From assembly GCA_023053545.1 (NCBI GenBank), contig JAKZAN010000004.1, positions 8,866,001 to 8,930,000 on the forward strand: 64,000 nucleotides of DNA, read 5' to 3'. Shown here piece by piece: positions 63,201 through 64,000 of this stretch. Source of the stretch: Lepidurus packardi (Eukaryota; Arthropoda; Branchiopoda; Notostraca; Triopsidae). Position numbers and translations under genes: made by a program. The notes below the pieces were generated by a model. That model made no database searches and was not told where the DNA came from. It worked only from the letters and a program-made list of their open reading frames with translations. Position 1 is the first letter of the stretch. Every line of letters starts with the position of its first letter.

Positions 63201-64000
63201 CTGCAAACTACACATAATGCCTGGCATCTGGAACAAAACGAAGGATTAGAACTTGGAAAAAATGGGGGGGAGAACTCGAAAAAGTTAGAAGAAAAGACTT
63301 ACAGGTAATGGAGTGGAAATAGCAGGAGACATAACTAATGCGGACGCAGCTTGCAGAAGTTTGCCAGTTTGGCCCCAGGCCACGGTTAAACTTAACAGAC
63401 AAGCAGCAGCGAGACTTGTCACGGACAAGGAATGTTCTTCATGGTCCTTTTTCTCGCCCGTAGCAAAATCCAGTAGCGTATCAAATAAGGGTTCTGCTCC
63501 CCCGATTAGAAATTATATTTATAATTAGAAAATGATTGCAATATTTAGTTGGATCAGTTGAATACCGATAATATCTTTGGGTTCGTGGCGCAGACTTTCC
63601 GGTTGTTGACATTGAATCATATCCAATAAAGCTTGGAGGACTTTATGGCATAAGGCAGGGTGTAAAATCCGCGTTTCTCGTATGAGTTCAAAGGTGCTTT
63701 TGAGACCAATCACCATCATCTGTTACAATTAGGAATAAAATGGGATCAGTAAAATCAGTTGGATGGAGCTTGAGGGATTTACCTGAGGGACATGAACATG
63801 ATCTACTTTATCAGACCCAACGTCTTCTTCACTGTAGAGGCTAGAAGGACTAGGAATATTAGACTGATGTTGACGGAGCTCCAAGGCCAATTTGCGAATG
63901 CTTGCAAAGACTGCAAAGGCTGAAGGATTACAATCCAAGTGGAGTTCGGTTACTGAATGGCTTGCTAACTCAACATCCAAGGATTTCTGCTTGACCAAGG
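32088..64000 (-). CDS. MYCBP2: MYCBP2 / highwire / RPM-1 E3 ubiquitin ligase (5'-partial)
   Basis: A giant neuronal E3 ligase that controls synapse growth and axon degeneration (DLK and NMNAT turnover in model animals). The reading enters the window already in frame near 63998 and ends with TAG at 32090-32088 after CRNAHTF, identical to the vertebrate C-terminus. Domains in order: N-terminal helical region (62640-63998), RCC1-like repeats with a Cys-rich insert (60340-62400), two PHR domains (58930-59800 and 55970-57310), a filamin-like and SH3-like region (39480-42145), a large disordered exon (37050-38630), a DOC/APC10 domain (35725-36310), and the RING plus tandem-cysteine module (32088-33260). 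The halves 54585-64000 and 32088-42145 join in frame across a 12.4 kb intron: an exon ending in PY plus AG joins one beginning T then VEGKERE, followed by the family's [10 protein letters not shown]. About 40 exons with mostly short introns; not every border was fixed. Confidence 0.93.
35725..36310 (-). other. MYCBP2: DOC/APC10-like domain of MYCBP2
   Basis: Two exons encode the galactose-binding-like fold seen in APC10: [14 protein letters not shown], then [20 protein letters not shown] and FKLELKGPD. The preceding exons (36500-38630) are long, Ser/Pro/Ala-rich and poorly conserved in type. Confidence 0.8.
40847..40920 (-). tRNA. tRNA-Ile (AAU anticodon), copy 1
   Basis: The minus strand reads GGCCTGTTAGCTCAGTTGG and folds into a standard cloverleaf with anticodon AAT in CTAATAA. 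It has a TTCGA T-loop and a matching acceptor end before an A discriminator at 40847. A run of T follows on the same strand, as expected for Pol III termination. It lies in a MYCBP2 intron on the host strand. It differs from copy 2 by one base in the variable loop. Confidence 0.95.
41148..41221 (-). tRNA. tRNA-Ile (AAU anticodon), copy 2
   Basis: It has the same 74-base cloverleaf as the copy 228 bases away, with anticodon AAT, a TTCGA T-loop and an A discriminator at 41148. Six T residues follow on the sense strand. The variable loop reads AGGTC instead of AGGCC. It lies in the same MYCBP2 intron and orientation. Confidence 0.96.
43042..51498 (+). CDS. Nested single-pass membrane protein with repeat ectodomain, gene A (unassigned family)
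   Basis: Exons 43042-43281 and 48556-51498 join in phase 0 to 1,060 residues. A signal peptide ([15 protein letters not shown]) precedes a Cys cluster near residue 60 (CNDSRCRC then CSC). About 450 residues follow with irregular Ile/Leu-rich strands and recurring SxAF or SGAF steps, for example [18 protein letters not shown] and IKSIDSQAF. They resemble a degenerate leucine-rich repeat or beta-helix solenoid, capped by a CDC/C pair. One TM helix ([20 protein letters not shown]) lies near residue 480. The 560-residue tail is Pro/Ser-rich, with tyrosines in YAELVE, YSQV, NEYSLV and YAELPE settings suited to SH2 binding after phosphorylation. I do not recognise an orthologue by name. It is probably a cell-surface receptor or adhesion protein, but that is inference. 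Confidence 0.85.
45355..45843. repeat. Direct duplication of about 200 bp
   Basis: Copy 1 (45355-45551, 197 bp) and copy 2 (45642-45843, 202 bp) are nearly identical, with a few substitutions and a GGGAA expansion in copy 2. The 90 bp between them is A/T-rich and itself contains ATTTATATAAATTCAATT-type text twice. No coding sense or mobile-element ends are seen. Confidence 0.9.
45850..45897. repeat. Short imperfect inverted repeat (hairpin)
   Basis: GGTGCTTTTTGGTA (45850-45863) pairs with TACCAAAAGCACC (45885-45897) with a one-base bulge around a 21-base loop. It lies just after the second copy of the 200 bp duplication. Confidence 0.7.
46176..46528 (-). other. Unassigned coding-like fragment, possibly two exons
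   Basis: On the minus strand an acceptor-like ATTTAAG precedes an open frame ([20 protein letters not shown], later [17 protein letters not shown]) with ordinary protein composition. It ends at a GTGTGT donor near 46337. A strong pyrimidine-rich acceptor near 46236 continues the frame for about 20 residues to a stop near 46176. No convincing first exon was found upstream; pieces near 47113-47240 look coding but do not join in phase. It could be a third nested gene, a pseudogene fragment or chance. Confidence 0.25.
51499..51982. other. Spacer between the two nested genes
   Basis: It contains AATAAA at 51662-51667 and 51700-51705, which suit the 3' end of gene A. A possible 5' UTR acceptor (TTCTTTAG near 51964) precedes the start of gene B. 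No other gene is seen. Confidence 0.5.
51983..54413 (+). CDS. Nested single-pass membrane protein, gene B (paralogue of gene A by architecture)
   Basis: Exons 51983-52213 and 52578-54413 join in phase 0 to 688 residues. The plan copies gene A. There is a signal peptide ([16 protein letters not shown]), then a Cys cluster near residues 55-72 (CDNGICTC, then CKC) directly before the only coding intron. A solenoid-like ectodomain follows with SxAF or GAF steps ([23 protein letters not shown]), closed by CICN. Next come a Thr/Ser-rich stalk with NxT sites, one TM helix ([20 protein letters not shown]) near residue 550, and a shorter tail of about 125 residues. The tail ends in [16 protein letters not shown] and lacks the YAEL motifs of gene A. 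Function unknown; a surface receptor or adhesion role is inferred. Confidence 0.85.
54527..54532 (+). terminator. Poly(A) signal of nested gene B
   Basis: AATAAA lies 114 bases after the gene B stop codon and 53 bases before the flanking MYCBP2 exon at 54585. The antisense transcript is expected to end close to the host splice donor. Confidence 0.5.
55970..57310 (-). other. MYCBP2: Second PHR domain of MYCBP2
   Basis: A PHR beta-sandwich: [21 protein letters not shown], then [52 protein letters not shown], and [21 protein letters not shown] ending in QIPYLLYY. The intron at about 56442-57110 (roughly 670 bases) is unusually long for this gene and holds nothing I can name. Confidence 0.85.
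58930..59800 (-). other. MYCBP2: First PHR domain of MYCBP2
   Basis: The exons encode [20 protein letters not shown], then [18 protein letters not shown], a loop ending [31 protein letters not shown], and finally [12 protein letters not shown]. The [12 protein letters not shown] core is the hallmark of PHR domains. Confidence 0.88.
60340..62400 (-). other. MYCBP2: RCC1-like repeats of MYCBP2 with Cys-rich insert
   Basis: At least five RCC1-type blades are visible, such as [42 protein letters not shown] and [21 protein letters not shown]. Between blades three and four sits a Cys-rich insert (61140-61520, for example [19 protein letters not shown]) that is also present in vertebrate MYCBP2. 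Confidence 0.85.

Noticed and set aside
1..64000. CRISPR arrays, bacterial operons or phage genes
   Set aside because: No regularly spaced repeats or prokaryotic gene structure; all recognised genes are spliced animal genes.

Overview
The window is nuclear DNA from an animal, most likely an arthropod with a compact genome (a crustacean is a reasonable guess, not proven). The reasons are: spliced genes with many 50-150 bp introns and GT/AG borders; a FOXO whose forkhead closely resembles insect/crustacean FOXO; two eukaryotic tRNA-Ile genes; and animal-only genes (MYCBP2/highwire, DAGL-alpha, SNX25/snazarus). Exon borders below were read by eye from splice signals, frame continuity and remembered family sequence. 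No search was run.

Layout. 304-4875 (+): diacylglycerol lipase, 5' end outside the window, with two candidate 3' ends. 5153-9108 (-): SNX25/snazarus-like sorting nexin, tail to tail with the lipase. 9274-9782 (+): small cysteine-rich, metallothionein-like gene, head to head with SNX25. 10264-11122 (+): VAMP7. 11349-12569 (-): RRP8. 12936-14464 (+): mitochondrial ribosomal protein MRPS35. 14465-20035: 5.6 kb without a recognised gene, probably FOXO 3' UTR and flank. 20036-30216 (-): FOXO in four coding exons with an 8 kb first intron that holds a 541 bp pogo/Tigger-like MITE, a degenerate AGGTCA-bearing repeat cluster and CRE sites. 30217-32087: FOXO upstream region and MYCBP2 3' UTR. 32088 to beyond 64000 (-): MYCBP2/highwire E3 ligase, N-terminus outside the window.

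The most interesting structure lies inside MYCBP2. One of its introns (42146-54584, 12.4 kb) contains two whole genes on the opposite strand, 43042-51498 and 51983-54413. They encode paralogous single-pass membrane proteins with a signal peptide, a short Cys cluster, a long Leu/Ile-rich repeat ectodomain, one TM helix and a cytoplasmic tail. I could not assign either to a named family. Another MYCBP2 intron carries two tRNA-Ile(AAU) genes.

The genes do not form one pathway. Several are signalling or membrane-traffic genes (DAGL, SNX25, VAMP7, MYCBP2, FOXO). Close packing with short convergent and divergent spacers is the main organising theme.
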